Shown: piece after piece, positions 17,078 through 25,735 of the stretch
Layout of the letters: every line of letters begins with the position of its first letter
Position numbering within the stretch: the stretch's first letter is position 1
Source of the DNA: DASRDU01 sp035560235
Lineage (GTDB): Bacteria; Acidobacteriota; Blastocatellia; RBC074
Reading direction: 5' to 3'
Length of the DNA: 64,000 nucleotides
Assembly (NCBI GenBank): GCA_035560235.1
Contig: DATMAG010000049.1
Span: forward strand, 1-64,000
Notes under the pieces: generated by a model
The model's input: the letters and a program-made list of their open reading frames with translations, nothing else
What the model was told of the DNA's origin: nothing
Database searches by the model: none
Program-made: the position numbers and the translations under genes

Positions 17078-19123
17078 ATGTCATTTCTCAATCCATTATT
17101 TCTGCTCGGTCTGGCGGCGGTCGTCGCGCCGATCATTGTGCATCTGGTGCGGCGGACGAATGCGCGGAAGGTTGAATTTGCCTCGCTGATGTTTGTGCGG
17201 CGGATTCCGCAGCGCACGATCAGGCGCAGGCGGCTGCACAATCTGCTGCTGCTGCTCCTGCGGTGTCTCGCGCTGCTGCTGCTCGTGCTGGCGTTTGCGC
17301 GGCCTTACTTCAGCAGCGCGGGCGCTGAATCCGGCCAAAACAACCAGGCAACGGTGGTGCTGCTTGATAACTCATTCAGCATGCGTTACGGCAGCCGCTT
17401 CGAGCAGGCGAAGGCGCGCGCGAAGGCGATCATCAATGAAGCGGGCGGCGACAGGATTGCGCTCATCACTTTCGGCAACGGCTACGAGATTGCCAGCCGC
17501 TTCACGACTGAAACGGCAAAGCTGCTGTCGCTCGTTGACAGCGCACAGCCCGGCCTCGGCGGCACTGATTACACGCAGGCGTTGCGCGGCGCTGAAGGAT
17601 TGCTGAAGGAAGCAGGCACGAAGGATCGCCGCATCGTGCTGATTTCTGATTTTCAGGCTGCCGGATGGAATCAGGCTGAAGCGGCGTTTCGTCTGAGTCA
17701 GGATGTCAAACTGCTGACGAACGATGTTGGCGAAAGCGACGCGGCCAACCTGGCCATCACCGAAATCAGCGCGCAGCCCGTGCTCTATCAGCAGAAATAC
17801 ACCGACAAACTCGCGGCCCGCATTGCCAATTACAGCGACCAGGCGCGCAACGGCGTGCGCGTTGAATTTCAGCTTAACGATCACACGGTTGAGAAGCGCG
17901 AAATCAGCATTCCGGCGCGTGACGCGACGCTGGTTGAATTCACTGACTTCAATTTGTCGGACGGCGTCAATCGCGGCGTGATTCTGATTGATGACAGCGC
18001 TGACCGGCTGACGGTTGACAACAAATTCAATCTCACGCTGCGGCGCGAAAATCAGGCGAAGTCGCTCATCATCGAATCAGCCGTGCGCGGTCGCAGCGAA
18101 AGCCTCTATTTGCAGGACGCGCTGACCACGGGCGACAACCTGCCCTTCACGCTCCAGGTCAGAACCGCTGGCTCGGTCAATCCCGGCGAACTCAGCGAAT
18201 ACCGCGTCATCATCATCAACGATGCCGGTGAAATCAGCAGCGCGCTGGCTGATGGGCTGAAGAAGTTTGCCGAAACAGGCGGCGGCCTGGTGATTGCCGC
18301 CGGTCGGCATACTGAAGCCGATGCGTTCAATCAGGCGTTCAAAGACATTGCGCCTGCGACGCTGGGCGAAGCGGCTGAGGATCGCGCCAATCCGGTATCA
18401 CTGAGCGAGATCAAAACCGATCATCCGATCTTTGAAATCTTCAGACAGAGCGGACGGATCTCGGTCGCGCGCGTGTACGGCTGGCATCGGTCGCAGCCGA
18501 AAGAGAAATCATCCGTGCTGGCGCGCTTTGAAGACGGCAGCCCGGCGCTGATCGAAGGCTCGTTCGGCAACGGCAAGGTGCTGCTGTTCACTTCGACGCT
18601 CGACGCAGGCTGGAACGACCTGCCGCTGACGCCGACTTACCTGCCGCTCGTCAGGCAGATGGTGCGTCACCTGGGGGAACGCGAAGACCGCGCGTGGCAC
18701 CTGCTCGGACAGCCCTTCACGGTTCCGGCAGCGAAGGACGGCAGCCTGCCCGCAGTTGACGCTCCGGGCGGTGGTCGTCTCACCGAACGCCTGCAGACCG
18801 CGAGCGGCGATCTGATCGTGAAAGCGCAGGAACCCGGCTTTTACAAGCTTCGTTATCCTGATCGCTCAGACTTTGCGGCAGTGGATGTGGACGGGAAGGA
18901 ATCGGATTTATCGAAGCTCGACATTGCCGCCTTCACTTCCGCCGTCACCGGCGCAGACGCGCAGGGCGCGCAGGCCGCAGGCGCAGCCAGCACCGGGCCG
19001 GACAAGGAAGAACTGGAATCCCGCCAGCGCGTGTGGTGGTCACTGCTGGTCGCCTCGCTCGCACTTTTTGTAACCGAAGCGATTCTGGCGCGTCGCACGA
19101 AAATGGCGCGGGTGATTGGGTAA
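17078..19123 (+). CDS. BatA-like membrane VWA protein
   Basis: This 681-residue protein begins with the BatA N-terminal domain (NPLFLLGLAAVVAPIIVHL, then RRIPQRTIRRRRLHNLLLLL), giving membrane helices at about 6-24 and 58-78. A VWA domain follows with the MIDAS-type DNSFSM, then a GATase-like region (FAETGGGLVIAAG), and a C-terminal helix before a basic tail (LFVTEAILARR). It is therefore a membrane VWA partner of MoxR/DUF58. The Bat proteins are linked to oxygen or stress tolerance, but the task here is unknown. The upstream RAYT module may weaken its transcriptional link to DUF58. Confidence 0.9.
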   Translation: MSFLNPLFLLGLAAVVAPIIVHLVRRTNARKVEFASLMFVRRIPQRTIRRRRLHNLLLLLLRCLALLLLVLAFARPYFSSAGAESGQNNQATVVLLDNSFSMRYGSRFEQAKARAKAIINEAGGDRIALITFGNGYEIASRFTTETAKLLSLVDSAQPGLGGTDYTQALRGAEGLLKEAGTKDRRIVLISDFQAAGWNQAEAAFRLSQDVKLLTNDVGESDAANLAITEISAQPVLYQQKYTDKLAARIANYSDQARNGVRVEFQLNDHTVEKREISIPARDATLVEFTDFNLSDGVNRGVILIDDSADRLTVDNKFNLTLRRENQAKSLIIESAVRGRSESLYLQDALTTGDNLPFTLQVRTAGSVNPGELSEYRVIIINDAGEISSALADGLKKFAETGGGLVIAAGRHTEADAFNQAFKDIAPATLGEAAEDRANPVSLSEIKTDHPIFEIFRQSGRISVARVYGWHRSQPKEKSSVLARFEDGSPALIEGSFGNGKVLLFTSTLDAGWNDLPLTPTYLPLVRQMVRHLGEREDRAWHLLGQPFTVPAAKDGSLPAVDAPGGGRLTERLQTASGDLIVKAQEPGFYKLRYPDRSDFAAVDVDGKESDLSKLDIAAFTSAVTGADAQGAQAAGAASTGPDKEELESRQRVWWSLLVASLALFVTEAILARRTKMARVIG

Positions 19124-19174
19124 ATGACTTAATCCATTTCCGCCTGTACAGGCAATCCAGACTGTGAGGTATCT

Positions 19175-22100
19175 ATGCCGCATCAGAACGATCAGCTTTT
19201 CAATCTCATTCGCAGTGTCCAGCGTCGGCTGAAAGCTCTGGCGACTTTGCGCGGGCTGGCCTTCAGTCTGGCGGTCAGTGCGGTGTTGCTGCTGCTCACG
19301 GGGCTGGCAGCGTGGCGCTGGCGACAGAGCGGTGGCGCGCTGATATCGCTGCGACTGGTGGCGCTGTTTGGCGTGCTGGCGGCAGTCTGGTTTTTCATTG
19401 TGCGCCCGCTGCGGCGGCGGGTGAGCGATGCTCAGGTGGCGCGGCTGATTGAAGAAAAACATCGCGGGATGGAAGAACGCCTGGTCAGCGCGGTCGAAGT
19501 CAGCGACGGCGCGGCGCAGACAGTGCATTCGGCGGTGACTGAACGGCTGGTCACTGATGCGAACCTGCGCGCCTCTGAAGTGGCGCTTGATGACGTGGTG
19601 CCGAAACAGCGGATGTGGAAGCTGGCGGGCGCGGCGGCAGCGTGTGTGCTGGCATTTATTGGCGCGCTGATGTTCGGGCCGAAGCAGCTTTCAGGCGGCG
19701 TCAGTCAGTTGTTTGTTCCGCCGACGGTCACGGCGACCGGCAAGGATGCGCTGCTGATCAGGGTGAAACCTGGCACGGCGCGTGTGCCGAAAGGATCAGA
19801 CCAGCAGATCGTCGCCACGCTCACCAATTTCAGCGCCGATGCGGTGACGTTCTTTTTCCGCAAGGTCGGTGACAACGATCAGCAGTGGATCGGGCAGCCG
19901 ATGGAACCGGCGAAGAACAAGGCCGACTTTCAGCATTTCATCTTCAATATTCAGGACGCGGTTGAATATTTTGTCGAAGCGAACGGCGTCAGGACCGAAG
20001 TCTACAAGCTCGATGTGGCCGATCTGCCTTACGTCAAGCGGATTGATGCGACACTCGACTTCCCTGCTTACACCGGGCTGCCGACTAAAACGCAGGAAGA
20101 CAGCGGCAATATCGCGGCCCTGAAAGGCACAGTCGTCACGATCAAGGCGATTCTGACCGGCGGGCAGACGGTCAAAGCCAAAGCTGCATTCATTATTCTG
20201 AAGGATGGCAAAAAGATTGAGATGAAGCCGTCCGAACAGCGGCTTGAAAACGGGCAGGTCGAAAGCTTTTTCACCGGCACGCTGACCGTGAGCGAGGACA
20301 CGAGCTATCACATCGAACTGCACAGCGCAGACGGCGATGTTTACAACGGATCGAATGAATTTGACATTACGCTGCTCGAAGATGCGCCGCCGACGGTGAG
20401 CTTTGAAAAACCAGGCCGCGATATGCGCGCGACCAGTATTGAAGAGGTCTTTACTGAAGCCAAAGCCGAGGACGATTACGGCGTGACTTCGCTCGATCTT
20501 TACTTTTCAGTCAACGGCGGCGAGGAAAAGAAGATTGACCTGCAAAAGCTGAAAGGCGCGGCAAAGACGCTGACCGGAGCGCACACCTTCTTTCTTGAAG
20601 AATACGACCTGAAGCCCGGCGATTTCATTTCGTATTATGCGAAGGCCCGCGACGCGCACAACGAAGCGACAAGCGATATTTACTTCATCGAAGTCAAACC
20701 ATTCGAGAAGGAGTTTCGCCAGGCGCAGCAGCAGGGCGGCGGCGGTGGCGGCGGCGAAGAGAATCAGAACGCGCTGACCAGACGACAGAAAGAGATCATC
20801 GCCGCGACCTTCCGCATCAACAAGGAACAGAACGGCTATTCGTCTGAAGAAAAGACCGAAAATTACAACGCCGTCGCGCTCAGTCAGGAGAAACTGCGCG
20901 ACGACACGCGCGCGCTGATCGAACGCATCAAACGGCGCATGGGCGGGCAGCTCGATCAGCAGAACGATTTCGCAAAGCTGGTCGAATACCTCGAACAGGC
21001 GCACAAGGAGATGGAAGGAGCCATCCCGGAACTGCGCGGGCAGAAGGCCGACAAGGCGCTGCCGCCGGAGCAGAAGGCTTTGCAGAACCTGCTGCGCGCT
21101 GATGCCATCTTCCGCGAGATTCAGGTGGCGATGGGCCAGCAGCAGGGCGGCGGCGGTCAGAACCAGAATGCCGAAGAACTCGCTGACCTCTTCGAACTGG
21201 AACTCGACAAAATGAAGAACCAGTACGAAACGCTGCAACGCCAGCAGCAGCAGCAGGGCCAGCAGCAGGACGATGAACTCAAGCGTAAACTTGAGGAACT
21301 CGCCCGCCGCCAGCAGCGCGAACTTGAACAGCAGCAGCGCCGGATGCAGGGCCAGCAGAATCAGAGCGGCGGTGGCGGCGGCAGTCGCCAGCAGCAACAG
21401 ATGATTGAAGAAGCCCGCAAGGCGGCGCGTGAACTTGAACGCCTCTCACGCGAACGACGCGATCAGCGCCTGCAGGAACTGAGCCAGCAGTTGAACCGTG
21501 CTGCTGATGAGATGCAGCGCGCCCAGTCTGCCGCGCAGAACAACAATCAGCAGGAATCAGTCGCGCAGCAGCTTCGCGCCCTTGAAAAGCTCGAAGAGGC
21601 CCGCCGCCGGATGGATCAGTTGCAGCGTTCACGCGGCGGTCAGTCGGCTTCGGATTTGAAGCAGCGCGCTGCCGATGCCGCTTCAAAACAGCGCGAGATT
21701 CAGAAGGACGTTGACGAACTCGCCCGCCGCAGCAACAACGGCCAGAACAACGATCAGGCCACGCAGGAAGCCCGACGCCGCCTGAGCGAACGCAAGGAAT
21801 CGCTCGCCAGAGATGTCAGCAACCTCGAAAAGGATCTCGACCAGGCGGCGCGAGGAATGGGTCAGGATCAGCAGAAAGCTGCCGATCAGATGCGCGAGGC
21901 AGCTTCAGACCTGCGCCGTAACCGCGTGGCCGACCGCATTCGCCGCAACAACCAGAACATCCAGGATAACCAGTTCGGCGCGGCCCGCGAAGGCGAGCGC
22001 GTCATTCAGGAAAATCTGGATCAGGTGGCGCAGCAGCTCAGGCAGGCTGAGCAGAACGCAAAGAACCAGAAAGGCCCAGGCGGCGACACTGAAGAGGCGC

Positions 22101-22783
22101 TTGACCGCACCCGCCAGCTTGCCGACAGCCTCGAATCACTGCGCCGCCGCATGGCCGAAAATCCGCGCCAGAGCGGCCAGCAGTCACAGCAGAATTCGCA
22201 GCAGTCGCAGCAGGGACAACAACAGGGCCAGCAGCAGGGCCAGCAAAACCAGCAGGGCCGTCAGGGTCAGCAACAGGGCCAGCAACAAGGACAGCAGCAG
22301 GGGCAGCAGTCTGCCCAGGGCGGGCAGCGCTCGCAAAGCTCCAGTCCGAGCCAGCAGAATCCCACGATGCCGATGGGTGGCGGGCCACCGACTGGCGGTC
22401 AGCGGGCGGCTGATTCTGACCGTCAGTTGAAATCGGAACTAGCTGAAAGGCTGCGCGATGCCGAGGAACTGCGCAGGCAGATTGGCCGTGAACGCGGCGA
22501 CCTGGCGCGCGATCTCGATCAGGCTGTCAGCCAGCTTCGCCAGATGGCCGAGCAGATCAATCGCAACGACATCCGCGACGATCTGCAAACCGCTGCCCGG
22601 CTCAAGACTGAAGTCATTGATCCGCTGCGGCAGATTGAGGTTGAACTGAGCCGCAAACTTCAGGCGAAGCTCGGCAGGAATAATCTGCGCTTGTCAGACG
22701 AAGGCGCCGCCCCGGAACGCTACCGCAAGCAGGTCGAGCAGTATTACAAGCGGCTTTCAAGCGGCTCCGGTCAGCCGAAATAG
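19175..22783 (+). CDS. DUF4175-like membrane protein with long Q-rich coiled coil
   Basis: The product has 1202 residues. Membrane helices lie at about 27-45, 57-75 and 147-165, followed by a beta-rich region and a long helical half. The N-terminal segment (LIEEKHRGMEERLVSAVEV) fits DUF4175-type proteins that accompany BatA/MoxR clusters. From about residue 520 the sequence is Gln/Arg/Glu-rich coiled coil with Gly-rich breaks, ending in a low-complexity GQQQ tract near 22180-22330 and a conserved-looking helical C-terminus. It may be a large envelope scaffold. GAGGTATCT precedes the start. It closes the plus-strand cluster, 51 bp after the BatA-like gene. Confidence 0.85.
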   Translation: MPHQNDQLFNLIRSVQRRLKALATLRGLAFSLAVSAVLLLLTGLAAWRWRQSGGALISLRLVALFGVLAAVWFFIVRPLRRRVSDAQVARLIEEKHRGMEERLVSAVEVSDGAAQTVHSAVTERLVTDANLRASEVALDDVVPKQRMWKLAGAAAACVLAFIGALMFGPKQLSGGVSQLFVPPTVTATGKDALLIRVKPGTARVPKGSDQQIVATLTNFSADAVTFFFRKVGDNDQQWIGQPMEPAKNKADFQHFIFNIQDAVEYFVEANGVRTEVYKLDVADLPYVKRIDATLDFPAYTGLPTKTQEDSGNIAALKGTVVTIKAILTGGQTVKAKAAFIILKDGKKIEMKPSEQRLENGQVESFFTGTLTVSEDTSYHIELHSADGDVYNGSNEFDITLLEDAPPTVSFEKPGRDMRATSIEEVFTEAKAEDDYGVTSLDLYFSVNGGEEKKIDLQKLKGAAKTLTGAHTFFLEEYDLKPGDFISYYAKARDAHNEATSDIYFIEVKPFEKEFRQAQQQGGGGGGGEENQNALTRRQKEIIAATFRINKEQNGYSSEEKTENYNAVALSQEKLRDDTRALIERIKRRMGGQLDQQNDFAKLVEYLEQAHKEMEGAIPELRGQKADKALPPEQKALQNLLRADAIFREIQVAMGQQQGGGGQNQNAEELADLFELELDKMKNQYETLQRQQQQQGQQQDDELKRKLEELARRQQRELEQQQRRMQGQQNQSGGGGGSRQQQQMIEEARKAARELERLSRERRDQRLQELSQQLNRAADEMQRAQSAAQNNNQQESVAQQLRALEKLEEARRRMDQLQRSRGGQSASDLKQRAADAASKQREIQKDVDELARRSNNGQNNDQATQEARRRLSERKESLARDVSNLEKDLDQAARGMGQDQQKAADQMREAASDLRRNRVADRIRRNNQNIQDNQFGAAREGERVIQENLDQVAQQLRQAEQNAKNQKGPGGDTEEALDRTRQLADSLESLRRRMAENPRQSGQQSQQNSQQSQQGQQQGQQQGQQNQQGRQGQQQGQQQGQQQGQQSAQGGQRSQSSSPSQQNPTMPMGGGPPTGGQRAADSDRQLKSELAERLRDAEELRRQIGRERGDLARDLDQAVSQLRQMAEQINRNDIRDDLQTAARLKTEVIDPLRQIEVELSRKLQAKLGRNNLRLSDEGAAPERYRKQVEQYYKRLSSGSGQPK
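22170..22330 (+). repeat. In-frame CAG/CAA-type glutamine-rich repeat
   Basis: This low-complexity run encodes repeated QQGQQ units inside the DUF4175-like gene. Codons alternate CAG and CAA with GGC/GGT/GGA/GGG for Gly, so the protein repeat is maintained with synonymous changes. Length variation between relatives is likely. Confidence 0.8.
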
Positions 22784-23093
22784 GCAGGCAGGTTAAACGC
22801 TGACGTAAACCAGTACTCTGTTTATCATTTTGACTGAAAGCCAAACTATTGAAGTCAAATTGATTAAACAATACTTTCAAAATGGTTGAAAAATTCTCTT
22901 GCTTCAACCGAGTTTAATGAGTATATTGCGCTTGCTTATTCGGTAGTAAGTTTACTGGAAGCAAAGTGAACAGGGGCCACCAGAGAATAACGGGGCGTTC
23001 TCAGTGGCCCTTGTTCTTTATCGGGACACACTTTCCTCCACGCTCAATCCATTTCACCGGCAAAACAGAATCAGCGTTTTCGGGCGCAGGTGT
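22784..23093. other. 310-bp gap after the DUF4175 gene; possible small RNA
   Basis: The first 190 bp are clearly A+T-richer than the surrounding genes and contain no convincing ORF. TTGAAA near 22884 lies upstream of the terminator hairpin at 22974-23010. The stretch may encode a short plus-strand RNA, or it may simply be the 3' untranslated end of the cluster. Confidence 0.35.
22974..23019 (+). terminator. Rho-independent terminator
   Basis: GGGCCAC (22974-22980) pairs with GTGGCCC (23004-23010), with an inner GAGAA/TTCTC extension, and TTGTTCTTT follows on the plus strand. It would end transcription of the MoxR/BatA cluster. Confidence 0.7.
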
Positions 23094-23732
23094 CTATTTC
23101 AGGTACTGGCGTTCGATGGCTGTGATTTTGGCGACGCGTTTGCGGTGGCGGTCTTCGCCAGTCTCTGTGCCGAGCCAGGCGCGGACGATTTCCTTCATTT
23201 TTTCCACTGAAATCATTTTTCCGCCGAGGGTCAGGACGTTGGCGAAATTGTGTTCGCGGCTGTTGCGGGCGGTGGCTTCGTCGTAACACATCGCCGCGAG
23301 CACGCCCGGCACTTTGTTGGCAGTCATGCAGGAACCAATGCCCGCGCCGTCAATGATGATTCCCAGGTCGCAGGCTCCGTCAGCCACGGCTCTGGCAACG
23401 GCGTGCGCGAAATCAGGATAATCAACCGCTTCGGTCGAGGACGTACCGAAATCGCGCCAGCGGTAGCCAAGTTCCGTGAGCAGTCGTTTGACCTGCTCTT
23501 TCATGTCAAACCCGCCGTGATCTGCGCCGAGGGCAATCAAACGCTGCGTGTTGCCGACCTTTGCTGAACGCGCGCGGCGAATGATTTCGATGCGCCGCTC
23601 ACGAATCAGATCCTGTGCTGACGGCGTAATGATCGCATCAGTGCGAATAATCAGTCGCCCGCCTTCAGGCACCCCGCGCACGTCAACTTCAGCGATGACA
23701 TCCTTGTTTGATTCATCAATGGCTTCACTCAT
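23094..23732 (-). CDS. rpiB: Ribose-5-phosphate isomerase B with N-terminal extension
   Basis: The C-terminal 150 residues are a clear RpiB/LacAB domain (LIALGADHGGFDMK, VDYPDFAHAVA, GIGSCMTANKVPGVLAA, NSREHNFANVLTLGG). RpiB interconverts ribose-5-phosphate and ribulose-5-phosphate. At the position of the E. coli catalytic Cys the sequence reads IIIDGAGIG, so Asp128 replaces it; some RpiB enzymes use an acidic residue elsewhere. About 60 extra N-terminal residues (VIAEVDVRGVPEGG, ITPSAQDLIRERRIEIIRR) precede the domain and resemble the extension seen on some microcompartment-associated enzymes. No shell protein gene is present here. The gene is 18 bp downstream of the aminotransferase gene on the same strand. 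Confidence 0.88.
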   Translation of the reverse strand: MSEAIDESNKDVIAEVDVRGVPEGGRLIIRTDAIITPSAQDLIRERRIEIIRRARSAKVGNTQRLIALGADHGGFDMKEQVKRLLTELGYRWRDFGTSSTEAVDYPDFAHAVARAVADGACDLGIIIDGAGIGSCMTANKVPGVLAAMCYDEATARNSREHNFANVLTLGGKMISVEKMKEIVRAWLGTETGEDRHRKRVAKITAIERQYLK

Positions 23733-23750
23733 GGCGGATGAACCAGATGA

Positions 23751-24959
23751 TTACAACTGCGCCGCACCGCTGCGGCCAGCAGCGCCGCTCAGAAAGGCCC
23801 TGATTCCGCGACAGGCCTGGGCCAGCCGCTGCTCGTTTTCGATCAGCGCAAAGCGCACGTAACCTTCACCGCCTTCGCCAAAACCGATGCCTGGCGAAAC
23901 AGCCACCTGCGCTTCGGCAATCAGGCGTTTCGCAAATTCAACAGAACCGAGGCGAACGAACTGTTCAGGCATCTTTGCCCAGACGAACATCGTGCCTTTG
24001 GGCGATGGCACATCCCATCCGGCTTTGGCGAGGCCGCGAACGAGCGCATCGCGGCGGCTGCGATAGGTTTCGACAATCTCCGGCACAACGTCATCGCAAT
24101 CGCGCAGCGCGATCACACCGGCAATCTGCACCGGCTGAAAGATGCCGTAATCAAGATAACTTTTCAGCCGCGTCAGCGCGGCAATCACCTGTCTGTTGCC
24201 CGCGCAGAAGCCCATGCGCCACCCGGCCATCGAATAACTTTTCGACATCGAAAACATTTCGACAGCCACATCCATCGCGCCGGGAACCTCAAAAATGCTC
24301 GGCGCGCGGTAGCCGTCAAAGACCAGATCGGCGTAGGCAAAATCGTGAATGATCAGCCAGCCGCGCTGCCGGGCCAGGTCAACGCATTCGGCAAAAAATT
24401 CGCGGTCAACACACACGGTCGTCGGATTGTGCGGGAACGACAGCACCAGCACTTTCGGCTGCTGCGAGGGCGCGTAATCCAGCTTTCTGAGTTCGCTCAG
24501 AAAAACATCCGGCCCGTGATTGATCGGCAGCTTGATCAGTTCGCATCCGGCAATCGTCGCAGCAAAGGAGTGAATCGGGTAGCTCGGATCAGGCACGATC
24601 ACCTTGTCGCCCGGCTCAACGAGCGCAAGCACGAGGTGTGAAAATCCTTCCTTCGCGCCGATGGTCGTGATGACTTCGGTTTCAGGATCAAGCTCGACAT
24701 TGAAACGGCGCGCGTACCAGTTGGCCATTTCGAGCCTGAGATTCGGAATGCCCTTCGACATTGAATAGCGATGATTACGCGGATTGCGCGCCGCTTCGAT
24801 GAGTTTGTCAACAATCGGTTCAGGCGTGGCCAGATCGGGATTGCCCATGCCCAGGTCAATGATGTCCTCGCCGCGCCGGCGCGCTTCCATCTTCAACTGG
24901 TTGACGACGGCGAACACGTAAGGCGGCATTTTTTCGATCAGCGGAAAACGGTAATTCAT
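23751..24959 (-). CDS. alaC: Class I/II aminotransferase, AlaC-like
   Basis: This 402-residue fold-type I PLP enzyme has the PLP lysine in SMSKSYSMAGWRMGF, the substrate loop LGMGNPDLATPEPI and the FPHNPTTVCVDREF motif. The sequence style is that of the AlaC (glutamate-pyruvate) group rather than AspC; an LL-diaminopimelate role is an alternative. It is a cytoplasmic homodimer in the family. Its start at 24959 lies next to a short tandem run of a 7-bp word at 24962-24982. rpiB lies downstream on the same strand, so both may be co-transcribed. Confidence 0.85.
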   Translation of the reverse strand: MNYRFPLIEKMPPYVFAVVNQLKMEARRRGEDIIDLGMGNPDLATPEPIVDKLIEAARNPRNHRYSMSKGIPNLRLEMANWYARRFNVELDPETEVITTIGAKEGFSHLVLALVEPGDKVIVPDPSYPIHSFAATIAGCELIKLPINHGPDVFLSELRKLDYAPSQQPKVLVLSFPHNPTTVCVDREFFAECVDLARQRGWLIIHDFAYADLVFDGYRAPSIFEVPGAMDVAVEMFSMSKSYSMAGWRMGFCAGNRQVIAALTRLKSYLDYGIFQPVQIAGVIALRDCDDVVPEIVETYRSRRDALVRGLAKAGWDVPSPKGTMFVWAKMPEQFVRLGSVEFAKRLIAEAQVAVSPGIGFGEGGEGYVRFALIENEQRLAQACRGIRAFLSGAAGRSGAAQL

Positions 24960-24961
24960 AC

Positions 24962-24982
24962 GATTGCAGATTGCAGATTGCC
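24962..24982 (+). repeat. Tandem heptamer GATTGCA
   Basis: Three consecutive 7-bp units (GATTGCA, GATTGCA, GATTGCC) lie between the divergent alaC-like and hpt genes. The same word forms a hairpin arm at 43526-43569, and a degraded version is seen near 5719. Confidence 0.75.
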
Positions 24983-25067
24983 AGTTGCGGATTTAGATTG
25001 TCACAGCAGTCTTCAAATACTTCCTGCTGCATCTTCAAGGATTATTCTCAAAGGAGACAGACCGAAC

Positions 25068-25625
25068 ATGAATTCCGGCCCTGCTGCCACATCCGAGTTC
25101 AATAACCCGAATCTTGAAATTCTCATTCCTGTCGACGTTTTGCAAGCCCGGATTCGGGAAATCGGGGCAGAGATTGCCCGTGATTATGCGGGTCGCAAGC
25201 CTGAACTGATCTGTATTCTCAAGGGCGCGATGATGTTTATGAGCGACCTGATGCGCGCCATTGACCTGGAGCTGACGATTGATTTCATTGCTGTCTCAAG
25301 TTACGGCAAGGGGACCCGTTCGACCGGCGAGGTGAAGATCGTCAAGGATCTGGACAAGCCGCTGGAAGGCCGCGACATCATTCTCGTGGAAGACATTCTC
25401 GATACCGGACTGACGCTCAGCTATCTGGTCAACAACTTCCGTTCGCGCGGAGCAACTTCAATCAGAATCGCCACTCTGCTCAACAAACCCTCGCGTCGCA
25501 AGGTTGAGGTTGATGTTGCCTACAAAGGATTCGATATCCCGGATGAATTCGTCGTCGGCTACGGCCTCGATTACGCGGAACGATACCGCAACCTGCCCTA
25601 CATCGGAGTAGTGCGAAACCCGTGA
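25068..25625 (+). CDS. hpt: Hypoxanthine phosphoribosyltransferase
   Basis: The ATG at 25068 is preceded by AAGGAGA at a good distance; the frame runs upstream without support. The 185-residue enzyme shows the type I phosphoribosyltransferase PRPP loop (IILVEDILDTGLTLSYL), the GKGTRSTGEVKI hood region and the PDEFVVGYGLDYAERYRNLPYIG C-terminal motif. It salvages hypoxanthine and guanine to IMP and GMP in the cytoplasm. It is divergent from alaC and convergent with the TPR-TonB gene. An inverted repeat covers its stop codon. Confidence 0.96.
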   Translation: MNSGPAATSEFNNPNLEILIPVDVLQARIREIGAEIARDYAGRKPELICILKGAMMFMSDLMRAIDLELTIDFIAVSSYGKGTRSTGEVKIVKDLDKPLEGRDIILVEDILDTGLTLSYLVNNFRSRGATSIRIATLLNKPSRRKVEVDVAYKGFDIPDEFVVGYGLDYAERYRNLPYIGVVRNP

Positions 25626-25735
25626 AGAAGGAAGAGGAGACAAGGGGAAGAGGGGACTGTTATTACATTCAGGCTCTCTCGTTTTTAGATCAGAGGATGT
25701 TGTCTCCTCTTCCCCTTGTCTCACTTTCCTTCTTC
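25624..25735. repeat. Purine-rich inverted repeat spanning a convergent gap
   Basis: The arms at 25624-25657 and 25702-25735 are about 34 bp and nearly perfect complements (GAAGAAGGAA followed by GACAAGGGGAAGAGG). The left arm covers the hpt stop codon and the right arm the stop of the TPR-TonB gene. Transcripts from either side would fold into the same structure. It probably works as a bidirectional 3' end. Confidence 0.75.

Noticed and set aside
20507..21397. 296-residue Leu-rich minus-strand frame in the DUF4175 gene
   Set aside because: It is the complement of the Gln-rich coiled-coil coding sequence, and CAG/CAA runs become Leu-rich when read in antisense. It is not an independent membrane protein.
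23094..23732. Bacterial microcompartment locus
   Set aside because: Only the RpiB N-terminal extension hints at this. No shell, signature-enzyme or aldehyde dehydrogenase gene is close by, and the aldehyde dehydrogenase at the right end is of a different type.
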